A DNA stretch of 64,000 nucleotides from Bacteroidales bacterium. Its GTDB lineage: Bacteria > Bacteroidota > Bacteroidia > Bacteroidales > FEN-979. Positions 42,444-52,665 of the stretch are shown here, piece by piece (position 1 is the stretch's first letter; the number at the start of each line of letters is the position of its first letter). The stretch spans positions 1-64,000 of the forward strand of contig JALNWE010000003.1 of NCBI GenBank assembly GCA_023231065.1. Direction: 5' to 3'. The translations under genes were made by a program, and so were the position numbers. The notes beneath the pieces are model-generated. The model searched no databases. It worked only from the letters and a program-made list of their open reading frames with translations, and had not been told where the DNA came from.

Positions 42444-43628
42444 TTGAACCGGACAGGTAACATTTCACGGCAACGTAAAAAAGCCATTGTTTCTGTAACC
42501 AATGATCTGACTACTGATCAACGGGTTAACAGAACCTGTCACGCCCTGTTGAAGGCCGGTTTTGAAGTCCTGCTTGTCGGAAGGGTACGCCCCACGAGCA
42601 AACCATTAGCTCCCCGTGTTTATGGTACGCACCGGATGCGACTTTTTTTCGATAAAGGAGCCTTGTTTTATGCAGAATATAATTTCCGGCTTCTTTGTTA
42701 CCTCTTGTTCCATCGTTTCACCTTGCTGGTTTCCAATGATACAGATGCACTTCCGGCCAATTTTACAGCACACCGCCTGAAGACATTTTTTCACCCGCGA
42801 TCCGCCCTCCGGCGCCCCCCGGTCCACCTTCACGATTGCCACGAGTATTTCAGGGGAGTACCGGAATTAAACGGACGTAAAAAAGTAACATGGACCTGGA
42901 AGTGGATCGAAGACCGGATTTTTCCCCGGCTTCACTATGTTTTCGCCGTCAACCAGTCTGTCGCCGATCTCTATATGTCAGAGTACAAGGTCGGGATCAA
43001 AGTAGTGCGGAATGTTCCTTTCCATAAAGTAGAAACAGTAAATAAAGACAAAACTGATCTGGGCATCCGGGAAGATCAGAAAATCATCTTGTACCAGGGC
43101 GCTGTGAATGTTGACCGGGGGTTGGAGGAAGCAATCCTCTCCATGAAGTATCTGGAAACTGATGCGGTACTTCTCATAGCCGGAACCGGCGATATCATAC
43201 AAAATCTTTCTGAGCTTATCAGGAAGAATGGATTGTCAGATAAAGTCATGCTTTTGGGGCAGATCCCTTTTCAGGAGTTGCATTGCCTAACCCAATTGGC
43301 CGATCTTGGACTTTCGATTGAAAAAGATGTCAGCATCAATTATCATTATTGCCTGCCCAATAAATTCCTGGATTATATCCAGGCCCGTGTGCCGGTACTC
43401 GTTTCACCTTTCCCGGAAATGAAAGCAATCGTTGACCGGTATCAGATCGGGGAATATATCCAGGGCCATGAACCGGAAAAACTGGCCCTGCAGTTGGATA
43501 ATTTGCTTCATGATCAGGATAAACTGACCTTGTACCGCAATAACATGGTCCCCGCGGCCGCAGACCTTTGCTGGGAGCATGAAGAAACGATACTTCTCGA
43601 CCTGATCCACGAAGCCTTGGAAAATTGA
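42444..43628 (+). CDS. Glycosyltransferase family 4 (394 aa)
   Basis: A GT-B fold glycosyltransferase, begun by a TTG codon (MNRTGNISRQRKKAIVSVTN); no ATG occurs early in the frame. The N-terminal domain contains NDLTTDQRVNRTCHALLKAG. The C-terminal nucleotide-binding domain contains ILYQGAVNVDRGLEEAILSM, LIAGTGDIIQNLSELI, LGQIPFQELHCLTQLADLGL and the sugar-nucleotide-binding YCLPNKFLDYIQARVPVLVS (the E of the usual EX7E is replaced in part by P/K). It likely builds a surface polysaccharide or lipid-linked glycan. A second glycosyltransferase follows 68 bp later. Confidence 0.88.
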   Translation: MNRTGNISRQRKKAIVSVTNDLTTDQRVNRTCHALLKAGFEVLLVGRVRPTSKPLAPRVYGTHRMRLFFDKGALFYAEYNFRLLCYLLFHRFTLLVSNDTDALPANFTAHRLKTFFHPRSALRRPPVHLHDCHEYFRGVPELNGRKKVTWTWKWIEDRIFPRLHYVFAVNQSVADLYMSEYKVGIKVVRNVPFHKVETVNKDKTDLGIREDQKIILYQGAVNVDRGLEEAILSMKYLETDAVLLIAGTGDIIQNLSELIRKNGLSDKVMLLGQIPFQELHCLTQLADLGLSIEKDVSINYHYCLPNKFLDYIQARVPVLVSPFPEMKAIVDRYQIGEYIQGHEPEKLALQLDNLLHDQDKLTLYRNNMVPAAADLCWEHEETILLDLIHEALEN

Positions 43629-43696
43629 ATTGAAGATCACAACTAATTATCATTAAGTTATTTATAAAACAATAATAACCAATTAATTTTTCATTA

Positions 43697-44836
43697 TTGA
43701 GCTTTACCCTGCATATCATCTCATTCGATATTCCCTATCCCGCGAACTATGGAGGGGTTATCGATGTGTTTTATAAGATCAGGGCCCTTCATGAGGCCGG
43801 TGTACGGATATATCTTCATTGTTTCACATATCGCCGGCAGCCGGTCAAGGAATTAGATACTTATTGCGATAAAATCTTTTACTATCCAAGGAAAAACGGG
43901 ATCATATCAAACCTGTCATTGATTCCATACATTGTTAAAAGCAGGATGCCGGAGGAATTGATGGGTAATCTGCTCCGCGATCATCACCCGATATTGTTCG
44001 AAGGGCTTCATACCTGTGGTTTCATCGCTGATAAACGGTTACAGGGCCGGTTTTTGATCTATCGGGAAAGCAATATCGAACACCAATATTATTACCATCT
44101 TTTCAAGTCAGAAAAAAGCCTTTGGAAAAAGCTATATTTTCTCGTTGAAAGCATCCGTTTAAAATCGTTTCAGAAAGCGTTGCAACATGTTTCCCTGATG
44201 CTTACGGTATCGCTGCAGGACATGGAGTACCTGCAATCGAAGTTCCCTGCAAAAAAGATTGTTTATCTTCCGAGTTTTCACCGTGATGACCAGGTCCACA
44301 TCCTCACGGGGAGAGGAAAATATGCCTTATACCAGGGAAAACTGTCGGTGCCTGAAAATTATATGGCTGCCCGGTTTCTGATCCGCAAAGTTTGGGAGCC
44401 ATCATTTCCCGAACTGATCATTGCCGGTTTTGATCCTCCTGAATGGTTGGTAAAATCGGTCAGGAATATACCCAACATCCGGATCGTAAAGAATCCAAAT
44501 GATGACGGGATGGCCCGCCTGATCTCCGATGCGCAGGTGAATATTCTGGTCACTTTTCAACCGACAGGGCTTAAATTGAAACTCCTGAATGCCTTATATA
44601 ACGGGCGTTTTTGTCTGGTCAACCCTGCCATGGTCACCGGTACTTCATTAGCCGCTCTGTGCATCCTGGCAAAAACCCCTCTGGACTTCAAAGAAAAAAT
44701 CCCTGCTATTTTCAATCAGGAATTCTCAAGGGAAGATATTCAGAACCGTCAGCATATTATTGAGACGATCCATTCCAATCAAAAGAATTGTGAATTCTTG
44801 TTGGAAATGTTAACTTTGTCTTCCGGATCAGATTAA
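43697..44836 (+). CDS. Glycosyltransferase-like protein, GT-B fold (379 aa)
   Basis: Begins TTG at 43697 (MSFTLHIISFDIPYPANYGG), with no ATG nearby; the motif FDIPYPANYGGVIDVFYKIR is typical of GT4-like acceptor-binding N-termini. The C-terminal half has YALYQGKLSVPENYMAARFL, LIIAGFDPPEWL, NPNDDGMARLISDAQVNILV and TGLKLKLLNALYNGRFCLVN, matching the nucleotide-sugar-binding side of GT-B enzymes although the EX7E is not exact. Donor and acceptor are unknown. It is cotranscribed or closely spaced with the glycosyltransferase at 42444. Confidence 0.82.
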   Translation: MSFTLHIISFDIPYPANYGGVIDVFYKIRALHEAGVRIYLHCFTYRRQPVKELDTYCDKIFYYPRKNGIISNLSLIPYIVKSRMPEELMGNLLRDHHPILFEGLHTCGFIADKRLQGRFLIYRESNIEHQYYYHLFKSEKSLWKKLYFLVESIRLKSFQKALQHVSLMLTVSLQDMEYLQSKFPAKKIVYLPSFHRDDQVHILTGRGKYALYQGKLSVPENYMAARFLIRKVWEPSFPELIIAGFDPPEWLVKSVRNIPNIRIVKNPNDDGMARLISDAQVNILVTFQPTGLKLKLLNALYNGRFCLVNPAMVTGTSLAALCILAKTPLDFKEKIPAIFNQEFSREDIQNRQHIIETIHSNQKNCEFLLEMLTLSSGSD

Positions 44837-44860
44837 CTCAAACCTTTAATATCATACTCC

Positions 44861-45736
44861 ATGAAAAAGATACTTGTCCCTGTTGATTTCTCGGGTCACA
44901 CCGAAATAACCTGTCATTATGCCCTTGAAATAGGAAGGGTATATGGAGCAGAAATCAAGCTTTTTCATACCTATTTTGATCAAATCATTATTGCCGACAC
45001 CAGCTTTCCCGACACACTTGACATGAGTACCATTTACAATGAAGAACTCATGAAAGAGATACATCATCAAGCTGTCAGGAGTATGGAGGAATTATTCAAT
45101 AAGGTCAGTGATCAGATCAAAAAGGAAAATTTGACCAATGTGGCCCTTACTTCCGGCGTTACAGGTGGGGAAATTGAAAATGAGCTCAAAGAAATATGCC
45201 ATGAATTTCACCCGGATATCGTAGTCATGGGAACAACCGGAAAAGGGAACAATGTCAATGTCTGGGGTAAAGTTTCCACCTTTATCATTGATCACGCCAA
45301 GGTCCCCGTGCTTACCGTTCCGGAAATCAAGAGTTACCGGGGATTTAAAACCATCATGTTTGCTGCTGATCTTTCAGAAACCAATGCGGTCTCTATCGCG
45401 GAAATCCTCGATTTATTTACCCCGTTCAATTTTAAATTGAAGGTTGTTCATTTCGTTACAAAAACTAAAAATTCCGATGCATTTGGACGGATGAAGTCAC
45501 TTCAGATAAAATTCGGGAAAGAGGAAAAACAAGGGCTGGCCTCTTTTGAAGTCATTGAAAGCCCCGAAGACAATCAAAAAGTAATCGATCAGTATATAAA
45601 AGACAATTTGGTTGACATGATCGCCTTTCAGCCTCATAAAAGAAGCTTGTTATACATGGTCTTCACAAAAAATATCACCAAGAAAAACCTGTTTGCCACA
45701 AACATTCCGCTGTTGGCAGTTCCGGTAAGAAGGTAA
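44861..45736 (+). CDS. Universal stress protein, tandem Usp domains (291 aa)
   Basis: Two UspA-type domains in one chain: residues 1-145 (MKKILVPVDFSGHTEITCHY, HPDIVVMGTTGKGNNVNVWG, STFIIDHAKVPVLTVP) and 150-291 (GFKTIMFAADLSETNAVSIA, DMIAFQPHKRSLLYMVFTKN, IPLLAVPV). The first domain has the ATP-binding GxxGxGN pattern (TGKGNN); the second lacks a clear glycine loop, so only the first may bind ATP. The family is induced by stress and energy limitation in Bacteroidota, with no fixed molecular role. Its 3' end abuts the convergent LysM gene with 3 bp between. Confidence 0.9.
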   Translation: MKKILVPVDFSGHTEITCHYALEIGRVYGAEIKLFHTYFDQIIIADTSFPDTLDMSTIYNEELMKEIHHQAVRSMEELFNKVSDQIKKENLTNVALTSGVTGGEIENELKEICHEFHPDIVVMGTTGKGNNVNVWGKVSTFIIDHAKVPVLTVPEIKSYRGFKTIMFAADLSETNAVSIAEILDLFTPFNFKLKVVHFVTKTKNSDAFGRMKSLQIKFGKEEKQGLASFEVIESPEDNQKVIDQYIKDNLVDMIAFQPHKRSLLYMVFTKNITKKNLFATNIPLLAVPVRR

Positions 45737-45739
45737 CCT

Positions 45740-47236
45740 TTAGTTCGCTTTGACCAGTTTATAATTCCCATACTTATAGATCTCCCAATGTTGGCTCTCG
45801 GAACCATTTCCCGGGATCCGAAGGAAATCAAACGTAGTATGGAGCAAATGCAATTTTGGTAAATCCTGGTCGCGGGACGGTAAATCCGGTCCACATTCTT
45901 TTAACGCGGTAAGAAAATACATGGCCACATCATAGCCCTCGAAAGCCAAAGGTAAAGGATCGGAGAAAAAAACAGACTGATACCGGGCAACAAATCTTTT
46001 TACAGCCAGGTCATCATAATCGATAAAATGGTCGGATACCACATGAGCCTTTAAACCTACCAGGTATTCCGTTTCCAATCCTTCCAGATCGGCCCAGAAG
46101 GGCAGTCCGATCAATGAGACGGAATAATCGTTCCTGGCCTGGAACAGACGGCGGGTGATATCGAGCGCATAGGCTGAATTGCTGCAAAACACAACAACCC
46201 AATTTTCTTTTTCTTTTGACATCTTTGCCATCAATTTATCTTGTCCTTCTACAACCTGAACATCCAGATTTTTTTCAAGACAAATTTTATTGAGTTGATC
46301 CGCGGCGCCCGGGTCATCGTATTTTGCATTACGCACGATCAGTATCTTTCCGTCAGCGACCGTACCGGCAAGATATTCCGAAACCTGGCCGGCCAACCGT
46401 TTCTTTGCCGGTTTGATTTTAAAGACCATGGGATTATCCGTGAGCAAATCGCTACGTTCAGTAATGGGATTTACAATGGCGATGTTGTTTTTTTTGGCAA
46501 AATCAGCGGCCATTACAAAATTTTTATGATACAGCAGGCCAATGATCAGATCCATTTGCTTCATTTCGGGATTATCGAGCGTTTGCCTTGTTTTTATCGT
46601 ATCCTTGCCAACATCATATACCCACAGTATGATTTTGATCCCCGATCGATCTAAGGAATCAAGCGCCAGGCGGAAACCTTCGTAGAACGGCAGGAACTGG
46701 AGCGATTTAGCAGTTTCATTGATATCAGCTTCCGGATTTTCGGTCTGTAATTCATCCACGGAATTCAGGTACAACGGAAGCATCAGTGCAACATTATAAA
46801 CACTTTTTTTCCGGTTGTCTTTATTAACCAGCTTATTTTCCGGTATGACAGGAGTTGGAACTAAAACTTTTTCTTTGGGTACTTCTTTTTTCTCCATGGA
46901 TGCAGAATCCAGGGCCTTGTTAACAGTGACAGGTTTCTCTTTGGGCTTAGTCAGATCTTCCGGTTTGGGGATCCGGATCTTCTGGTCTGCTTTGATACCC
47001 TCTTTCACTTCCGGATTTTCACGGATGATGTCGTTCACCTGCACCCCATACGCCTTTGATATCATGTAAAGGGTCTGCCCCCTGCGGATAGTGTGAATGT
47101 AAAAAGTTTTACCATCAACAGTTTCGGTGATTGTTGACCGTACATCTTTTAGTTGATCCTGGGATGTTTGGGAAAAACAGAGGGGCGGCAGGAAAAACAG
47201 CACAACAATCCCGGTAAAACACAACCAACGCTTCAT
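45740..47236 (-). CDS. Secreted LysM - type I periplasmic-binding-fold protein (about 498 aa)
   Basis: Starts at 47266, 47242 or 47296 are also open; 47236 gives MKRWLCFTGIVVLFFLPPLC then FSQ as a clean signal peptide. A LysM domain (about 35-90) follows: FYIHTIRRGQTLYMISKAYG, VQVNDIIRENPEVKEGI, IRIPKPED. A Lys/Pro-rich linker leads to a LivJ-like type I binding-protein fold (about 150-495: NVALMLPLYLNSVDELQ, LIIGLLYHKNFVMAADFAKK, AIVNPITERSD, GYDVAMYFLTAL). It may bind peptidoglycan by LysM and a small ligand by the other domain; in characterised cases such folds bind amino acids or LpoA-like partners. It follows guaA closely. Confidence 0.85.
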   Translation of the reverse strand: MKRWLCFTGIVVLFFLPPLCFSQTSQDQLKDVRSTITETVDGKTFYIHTIRRGQTLYMISKAYGVQVNDIIRENPEVKEGIKADQKIRIPKPEDLTKPKEKPVTVNKALDSASMEKKEVPKEKVLVPTPVIPENKLVNKDNRKKSVYNVALMLPLYLNSVDELQTENPEADINETAKSLQFLPFYEGFRLALDSLDRSGIKIILWVYDVGKDTIKTRQTLDNPEMKQMDLIIGLLYHKNFVMAADFAKKNNIAIVNPITERSDLLTDNPMVFKIKPAKKRLAGQVSEYLAGTVADGKILIVRNAKYDDPGAADQLNKICLEKNLDVQVVEGQDKLMAKMSKEKENWVVVFCSNSAYALDITRRLFQARNDYSVSLIGLPFWADLEGLETEYLVGLKAHVVSDHFIDYDDLAVKRFVARYQSVFFSDPLPLAFEGYDVAMYFLTALKECGPDLPSRDQDLPKLHLLHTTFDFLRIPGNGSESQHWEIYKYGNYKLVKAN

Positions 47237-47286
47237 CTCCATTTTATTCCAACTATGTTTAATCATTTTCACTTCGCTGATATTTA

Positions 47287-48816
47287 CTATTCCCATTCAA
47301 TGGTAGCCGGGGGTTTTGAACTAATATCATAAACCACCCTGTTGACGCCTTTCACTTTATTGATGATGTCGTTACTCACCTTTGCCAGAAAGTCATAGGG
47401 AAGTTGGGCCCAATCGGCTGTCATGCCATCGGTAGAAGTCACAGCGCGTAAAGCCACCACATTCTCATAGGTACGCTCATCCCCCATGACGCCTACTGTC
47501 TGTACCGGTAAAAGGACTGCAAAAGCCTGCCAGATATCATGATAGAGATCATGGGACCGGAGCAAAGAGATAAAAATATCATCGACATCCTGTAGCAATC
47601 GCACCTTATCACGGTCAACATCACTCAGTATCCTGACCGCTAATCCCGGACCCGGGAATGGGTGCCGGGCCAGAAAATCATCATCAAGGCCCAGGGTCCT
47701 TCCTACTTTTCTCACCTCATCCTTGAAAAGGGCGTTCATGGGTTCGACAATTTTCAGTTTCAAATGTTCAGGCAGGCCACCGACATTATGATGGGATTTT
47801 ATGGTTGCAGAAGGACCTTTCACAGAATGGGATTCTATCACATCCGGATAAATGGTCCCCTGTGCCAGCCAGCTGATATTCTTTATTTTATGGGCTTCGG
47901 CATCAAAAACATCAATAAAGCACTTCCCGATGATCTTCCGTTTTTTCTCCGGATCAGAAATGCCCTTCAGGGCATCCAGGAACAGATCCGCGGCATCCAC
48001 ACCGGTTACATTTAAATCAAGCCGTTTATATCTTTCAAGTACATCCCGGAACTCGTTTTTACGAAGCAACCCGTTATCCACAAAAATACAATAGAGGTTT
48101 TTCCCTATGGCTTTATGAAGCAAAATGGCTGTTACGGAAGAATCAACACCACCGGATAACCCGAGCACCACCTTATCCTCACCCAGTTTTTCCCTCAATG
48201 CAGCGATGGTCGATTCAACAAAGGATTCGGGTGTCCAGCTTTGGGAACACCCGCAGATATCCACGACAAAATTCCGCAGCAAGGTCAATCCTTCCGTTGT
48301 ATGGTAAACTTCCGGGTGAAACTGGATACCATAGGTATCTTCACCGGAGATATGGTAACCCGCATACCTCACATCGGTTGTCCCTGCTATGGTCTGGAAC
48401 CCTGGCGGAACTTCAAGGATGGTATCGGCGTGCGACATCCATACCTGGGTCCCGGGGCCCATGCCTTTAAGTAAACTGCTTTGGATATCAAGAAAAGAAA
48501 GATTTGCCCGTCCATATTCCCGGATCCGGGAAGGAGCGACTACTCCGCCTGATGATTGAGCAAGATACTGGGCCCCGTAACAGATACCCAAAACAGGTAA
48601 TTTGCCCCGGATTTCTGTCAGATCAGGGACAGGGGCATCCTGGTCCCTCACTGAAAAAGGACTTCCTGAAAGAATAACCCCTTTGTACTGTCCATTATTA
48701 AACGGAACATGATGGTATGGGAAAATTTCACAATATACATTCAGCTCTCTGACGCGCCGAGCTATCAATTGCGTGTATTGCGAACCGAAATCCAGAATTA
48801 AAATGGCTTCTTGCAT
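47287..48816 (-). CDS. guaA: GMP synthase (glutamine-hydrolysing)
   Basis: A 509-residue two-domain enzyme making GMP from XMP, ATP and glutamine. The class I glutamine amidotransferase (1-190) has the nucleophile Cys in [11 protein letters not shown] and the His/Glu of [11 protein letters not shown]. The ATP-pyrophosphatase domain (about 195-390) carries the PP-loop [11 protein letters not shown]. The C-terminal dimerisation domain ends [16 protein letters not shown], the conserved terminus. It may be expressed from a TATCTTTG element only 4 nt before the ATG, suggesting a leaderless message. Confidence 0.97.
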   Translation of the reverse strand: MQEAILILDFGSQYTQLIARRVRELNVYCEIFPYHHVPFNNGQYKGVILSGSPFSVRDQDAPVPDLTEIRGKLPVLGICYGAQYLAQSSGGVVAPSRIREYGRANLSFLDIQSSLLKGMGPGTQVWMSHADTILEVPPGFQTIAGTTDVRYAGYHISGEDTYGIQFHPEVYHTTEGLTLLRNFVVDICGCSQSWTPESFVESTIAALREKLGEDKVVLGLSGGVDSSVTAILLHKAIGKNLYCIFVDNGLLRKNEFRDVLERYKRLDLNVTGVDAADLFLDALKGISDPEKKRKIIGKCFIDVFDAEAHKIKNISWLAQGTIYPDVIESHSVKGPSATIKSHHNVGGLPEHLKLKIVEPMNALFKDEVRKVGRTLGLDDDFLARHPFPGPGLAVRILSDVDRDKVRLLQDVDDIFISLLRSHDLYHDIWQAFAVLLPVQTVGVMGDERTYENVVALRAVTSTDGMTADWAQLPYDFLAKVSNDIINKVKGVNRVVYDISSKPPATIEWE

Positions 48817-48820
48817 TGTA

Positions 48821-48828
48821 CAAAGATA
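48821..48828 (-). promoter_or_regulatory. Candidate -7 element immediately before guaA
   Basis: TATCTTTG on the minus strand, followed by TACA and the ATG: a 4-nt spacing, the same as at 59535-59542. No -33 TTG at the expected distance. Confidence 0.45.
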
Positions 48829-48839
48829 AAAAAGAAAAG

Positions 48840-50567
48840 TTACCGGATAAGGAGAGCCTCATAACGCGAAGAATTTCCCACTGCATCGGTGACAACCAGG
48901 ACAAACCGGTTCTTTCCGCTTATGATCCGGTCGTCGAAGGTATAAACGAGCAAATTATTCTTTGCGTCAAATTCCATCAGGATCCATTTGCCATTGAGTG
49001 TTCCCTTGTAGGTTTGGATCCCGGAAAGGTTATCGGAAATTTTGATTTGTATCGACTTTTGTTTACCGACTTTTTTATTGTTGAAGATATTGATCGGCCG
49101 TATCACAGGAGAGATGGTATCGGCCGCAACCGTATAATTTCCAAAATCACGGATACGGGCAGTAACCCATCCATTCTCGAATTTTCCGCCCATGCTCACA
49201 AACCGTCCCGCTCCTTCTACCGATACTATAATTGCTTTGGATTGCAAAGCTTTCGGCATATTTCCCGTCTTTATAGAAAGGGTACAATACGTATGTAAAG
49301 GAGTCAGGGGATCATGAATATGATGTACATCAGCAAAAGAACCATGCAACGGGGAAGTATTGTACCAGGTAAATGGAAGGTCCTCATAAAGCGCTTCCCC
49401 GGGGACATCCAGTTTGATCCCTGCACGTTCAAAATGATTATCCTTACGCCAGGTGAAGTTCTGGGCGACCCGACCAGAATTCATTCCTGAAACAGGGGCG
49501 CTTTTGGAGGGAAGGCTCCTGACCAGGAAGATGAGTGTGGATGAATGGCCAAAATCATCGGTTACCCGGTATCGGATGGTATGGACCTTAGAATCCGTAA
49601 ACTGGGCCACTCCCTGATTTTTGACTCCCTGGTAAACACCCAGCTTATTATTTGGGGCGACGAACGACCGCTGGATCTTGTGTTTGGTACGAATAAAAGC
49701 CGGATAATCCATCAAACTATTGGCAAACCGGGTCTCCGAAAAAGCAAAACGATCGATATTCTGGGAAAAGACCGGAGCTTCATCCACGGTAAGGTTAATG
49801 GCATTTATCCCTGTTTTAAATCCTCCTTCAGCCTGATCGGAAGTTTCTATACCAAAATAAATCTTCCCGGAAACCTTGATGGTGTCCGGATTTTTTAACC
49901 TGTAGTTATTGCCCGTACCCGTTACCGGCGCCAACAAGGGTTCTCTCTTCCCGTTTACCAGCGCTTCTTCATCGCCCGGATATATCTTGATAGAAGCAAT
50001 TTTCGGAAAAGTACCATCGGGCTTCATCAAACCGAAGAGCAGCGGGTCAATTGCCTCCTGGGTTTTTGAATCACGGACCTCGAAATGAAGATGGGGGCCA
50101 GCCGAAGAACCGGCATTGCCCGAATAGGCAATGATATCGCCTTTTTTAACTTTTATCAAGCCCGCGGGCACTTCCGCATCCAGTGCAAATGATTCGTCCT
50201 TGTATTGCTGTGCCCTTACCCAGGATGAAAGCTTACCGTTAAAAGACCTGAGATGACCATAAACGGTAGTGTAACCGTTGGGATGAGCTACGTAAATGGC
50301 CCTGCCAAATCCCCATGGAGAGACTAAAACCCTGGCCACATATCCATCGGCGACCGCATAGACGGGCTTTCCCTGGACCCCTTGGGTACGGATATCAATG
50401 CCTGAATGAAAATGGTTTTTTCGGATCTCGCCAAATGAACCGGAAAGTGAAACAGAAAAATCGATCGGCGACCTGAAATAATTCGCAGGATAGCGGTTCT
50501 GTCCCACCAGGTTCTGCAAAGGCAAAGCGAAGATCAGGATCAGGGTTGCAAATGAAAGGCACCTCAT
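48840..50567 (-). CDS. Secreted M23 family metallopeptidase (LytM/lysostaphin-like)
   Basis: The start at 50567 ([20 protein letters not shown], then VGQ) gives a signal peptide and lies 4 bp after the upstream stop; the frame continues to 50669 but overlaps the M49 gene. The M23 domain lies at about 30-150: [16 protein letters not shown] with the first zinc ligands and the late HLHFEV motif in [14 protein letters not shown]. Such enzymes cut peptidoglycan cross-bridges or act as amidase activators. The remaining 420 residues are beta-rich ([20 protein letters not shown] and similar Ig-like stretches), an extension common in Bacteroidota M23 proteins. Confidence 0.92.
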   Translation of the reverse strand: MRCLSFATLILIFALPLQNLVGQNRYPANYFRSPIDFSVSLSGSFGEIRKNHFHSGIDIRTQGVQGKPVYAVADGYVARVLVSPWGFGRAIYVAHPNGYTTVYGHLRSFNGKLSSWVRAQQYKDESFALDAEVPAGLIKVKKGDIIAYSGNAGSSAGPHLHFEVRDSKTQEAIDPLLFGLMKPDGTFPKIASIKIYPGDEEALVNGKREPLLAPVTGTGNNYRLKNPDTIKVSGKIYFGIETSDQAEGGFKTGINAINLTVDEAPVFSQNIDRFAFSETRFANSLMDYPAFIRTKHKIQRSFVAPNNKLGVYQGVKNQGVAQFTDSKVHTIRYRVTDDFGHSSTLIFLVRSLPSKSAPVSGMNSGRVAQNFTWRKDNHFERAGIKLDVPGEALYEDLPFTWYNTSPLHGSFADVHHIHDPLTPLHTYCTLSIKTGNMPKALQSKAIIVSVEGAGRFVSMGGKFENGWVTARIRDFGNYTVAADTISPVIRPINIFNNKKVGKQKSIQIKISDNLSGIQTYKGTLNGKWILMEFDAKNNLLVYTFDDRIISGKNRFVLVVTDAVGNSSRYEALLIR

Positions 50568-50571
50568 GATT

Positions 50572-52629
50572 TTAACGGGCTGGCAGGAAAGAGTAGTTTT
50601 TCGAATAAAACAACATCTGCCTGGTATAATCATCAGGATAAGAAACCGTGATATCCGATATGGTATCACCTTTGATGACGGTGGTAAAATCAGGATTTAA
50701 AAATCCGGCATAAGGAGCAATTTTCAGTTTTTCATAACGTTCCAGGACCTCTTTATGAAGTACAGGATCAACCTTTACCGCATAGTTTTCAACCAGGTTT
50801 TTGGCAGCCTGATAATCTCCTTCGGAGGTGATCTGTTGGATCAGTCTCAGCAACTCCCCAAACTTTGTGCGAAGCTTTTCATAATCATTGATCCTGAAAT
50901 AGGTTTTTCCGTTTTTTGTAACTTTCTCAATAATTTTTTCCGGCGCTCCTTTTTCATAGATCCAGTGAGCGATCAGGGAACGGTCGCGCATGTGGGCCTG
51001 TTCAATGTCCTTCCCCGGTTTGATGCGCACCAGCTGGGTGAGAAGACCATTCCGGATATACCCGTCATATTCGGATTTAGCCACATCGGGATCAGATATA
51101 AGCCCATATTTGATCATCACAGGATCACTCAGATAATATAAAGCAAAAAGGTCAGCCCGCGCCTCTTCAATAGCCGAATGGTAATTTTTCAATGATTCCG
51201 CTGAAACTCCTGGTTTCAGTTGTCCCGAACCATGTCCCAGACATTCATGCAGGTCCGTCATCAGGTTTCCTGCCAGATAGCTGCATTTCTTCGCGCGGTC
51301 GATTTCTTCCTGGCTATAGGCAAACTCTTCTAAAAACCCACTGCCTAAGGAGGATTGATCATAAGCATAGGTAATATTATCCATCGTGACCGATTTGGAT
51401 CCGAAATCTTTCCTGATCCAGTTGGCATTGGGGAGATTGATCCCGATCGGTGTAGTGGGGTAACAATCGCCACCCAATTGTGCCACCGTGATCACCTTGG
51501 CGGTTACACCTTTCACCTGCTTTTTTCGAAATTCAGGAGCAACCGGTGAGTGATCCTCGAAATACTGTGCATTTTTACTCAGGACCTCAGTGCGCCGGGT
51601 TGCAGCTATATCTTTAAAATTGACCACCGACTCCCAGGTTGCTTTCATCGCCATGGGATCTCCGTATACTTCAATAAAACCATTTACAAAATCAACCCGT
51701 GAATCATCCTTCACCCAGGCAATGTTGTATTCGTCCCAGGTAACAAGGTCACCGGTTTTGTAATAGTCGATCAGTTTTTCAATGGAAACTTTCTGATCGG
51801 GTGATTCCGCAACTGTCAGGGCTTTTTCAAGCCACGATACAATCTGTTCAATGGCCGGGGAATATAAACCACCCACTTTCCAGGTTAACTCCGCTATTTT
51901 TCCGTTCTCACGGATCAGTTTTGAATTTAATCCATACGACACCCTTAAATCCTTTTTCAGCCTGGAATCTTCTTTTTTAACCGTGGTATAATATTGTTCA
52001 ACATCTTTCTGATTGACCCCGTCATAAAAATTAGCGGCGGAATTCAGAATGAGATCGCCGGAAGCATCCAATGAAATCCGTTTAGGAGCAACCGATGGAT
52101 CAAAGATCAGCGGTGTAACTTCCTGGATGAACTGTTCGGTCGATTGTCCTGATTTCAGTGGCAGATCCTCCTTCTTAGTTCCATCGACGAGGGTTTTAAA
52201 ATAGGCTTCCGGGAAACCGGGGACCAGCTTATCCGTGGAATAATGATGATGGATCCCGTTACAGAACCATACTTCTTTGAGGTAAATCACGAAGTTTTTA
52301 AACTCTTCATTATCCCTGTTCCCCGAATAATCATTATAAATAGCTTCCAGCGTTTTCCTGATCAACAAATTATATTTATAATTCTGATCGAAGGTAATAT
52401 CGCGACCACATAAGGCTGCCTGGCTAAGATAGAAGATAAGTTTTTTTTGCTTCAGGGTTAAACTGTCAAAACCCGGAACCTGATACCGCAATATCTTAGC
52501 ATCGGCAAATTGTTCTGTCTGAAACTTAAATGCTTGTTCTTCTGTTTTTTCCTTCTTATTTCCACCCGAGGTGCAAGAAGCAACAGTTAGCGTCGTGGCC
52601 ATAATCAATAATGTGCTGAATTTGTTCAT
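50572..52629 (-). CDS. Dipeptidyl-peptidase III family metallopeptidase (M49), lipoprotein
   Basis: A 685-residue zinc exopeptidase that removes dipeptides from peptide N-termini. The M49 motif HECLGHGSG (HEXXXGH, so one residue longer than HEXXH) lies near residue 450, and the third zinc ligand is the Glu in AIEEARADLFALYYL about 50 residues later. An N-terminal lipobox is clear: MNKFSTLLIMATTLTVASCT with Cys19. Classical DPP III is cytosolic; this copy should be anchored in the envelope, as in several Bacteroidota homologues. The stop is 4 bp before the M23 peptidase, so the two peptidases form one operon. Confidence 0.93.
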   Translation of the reverse strand: MNKFSTLLIMATTLTVASCTSGGNKKEKTEEQAFKFQTEQFADAKILRYQVPGFDSLTLKQKKLIFYLSQAALCGRDITFDQNYKYNLLIRKTLEAIYNDYSGNRDNEEFKNFVIYLKEVWFCNGIHHHYSTDKLVPGFPEAYFKTLVDGTKKEDLPLKSGQSTEQFIQEVTPLIFDPSVAPKRISLDASGDLILNSAANFYDGVNQKDVEQYYTTVKKEDSRLKKDLRVSYGLNSKLIRENGKIAELTWKVGGLYSPAIEQIVSWLEKALTVAESPDQKVSIEKLIDYYKTGDLVTWDEYNIAWVKDDSRVDFVNGFIEVYGDPMAMKATWESVVNFKDIAATRRTEVLSKNAQYFEDHSPVAPEFRKKQVKGVTAKVITVAQLGGDCYPTTPIGINLPNANWIRKDFGSKSVTMDNITYAYDQSSLGSGFLEEFAYSQEEIDRAKKCSYLAGNLMTDLHECLGHGSGQLKPGVSAESLKNYHSAIEEARADLFALYYLSDPVMIKYGLISDPDVAKSEYDGYIRNGLLTQLVRIKPGKDIEQAHMRDRSLIAHWIYEKGAPEKIIEKVTKNGKTYFRINDYEKLRTKFGELLRLIQQITSEGDYQAAKNLVENYAVKVDPVLHKEVLERYEKLKIAPYAGFLNPDFTTVIKGDTISDITVSYPDDYTRQMLFYSKNYSFLPAR

Positions 52630-52665
52630 ATAAACTATCTGAATTATGATGTACGATTTATGATC

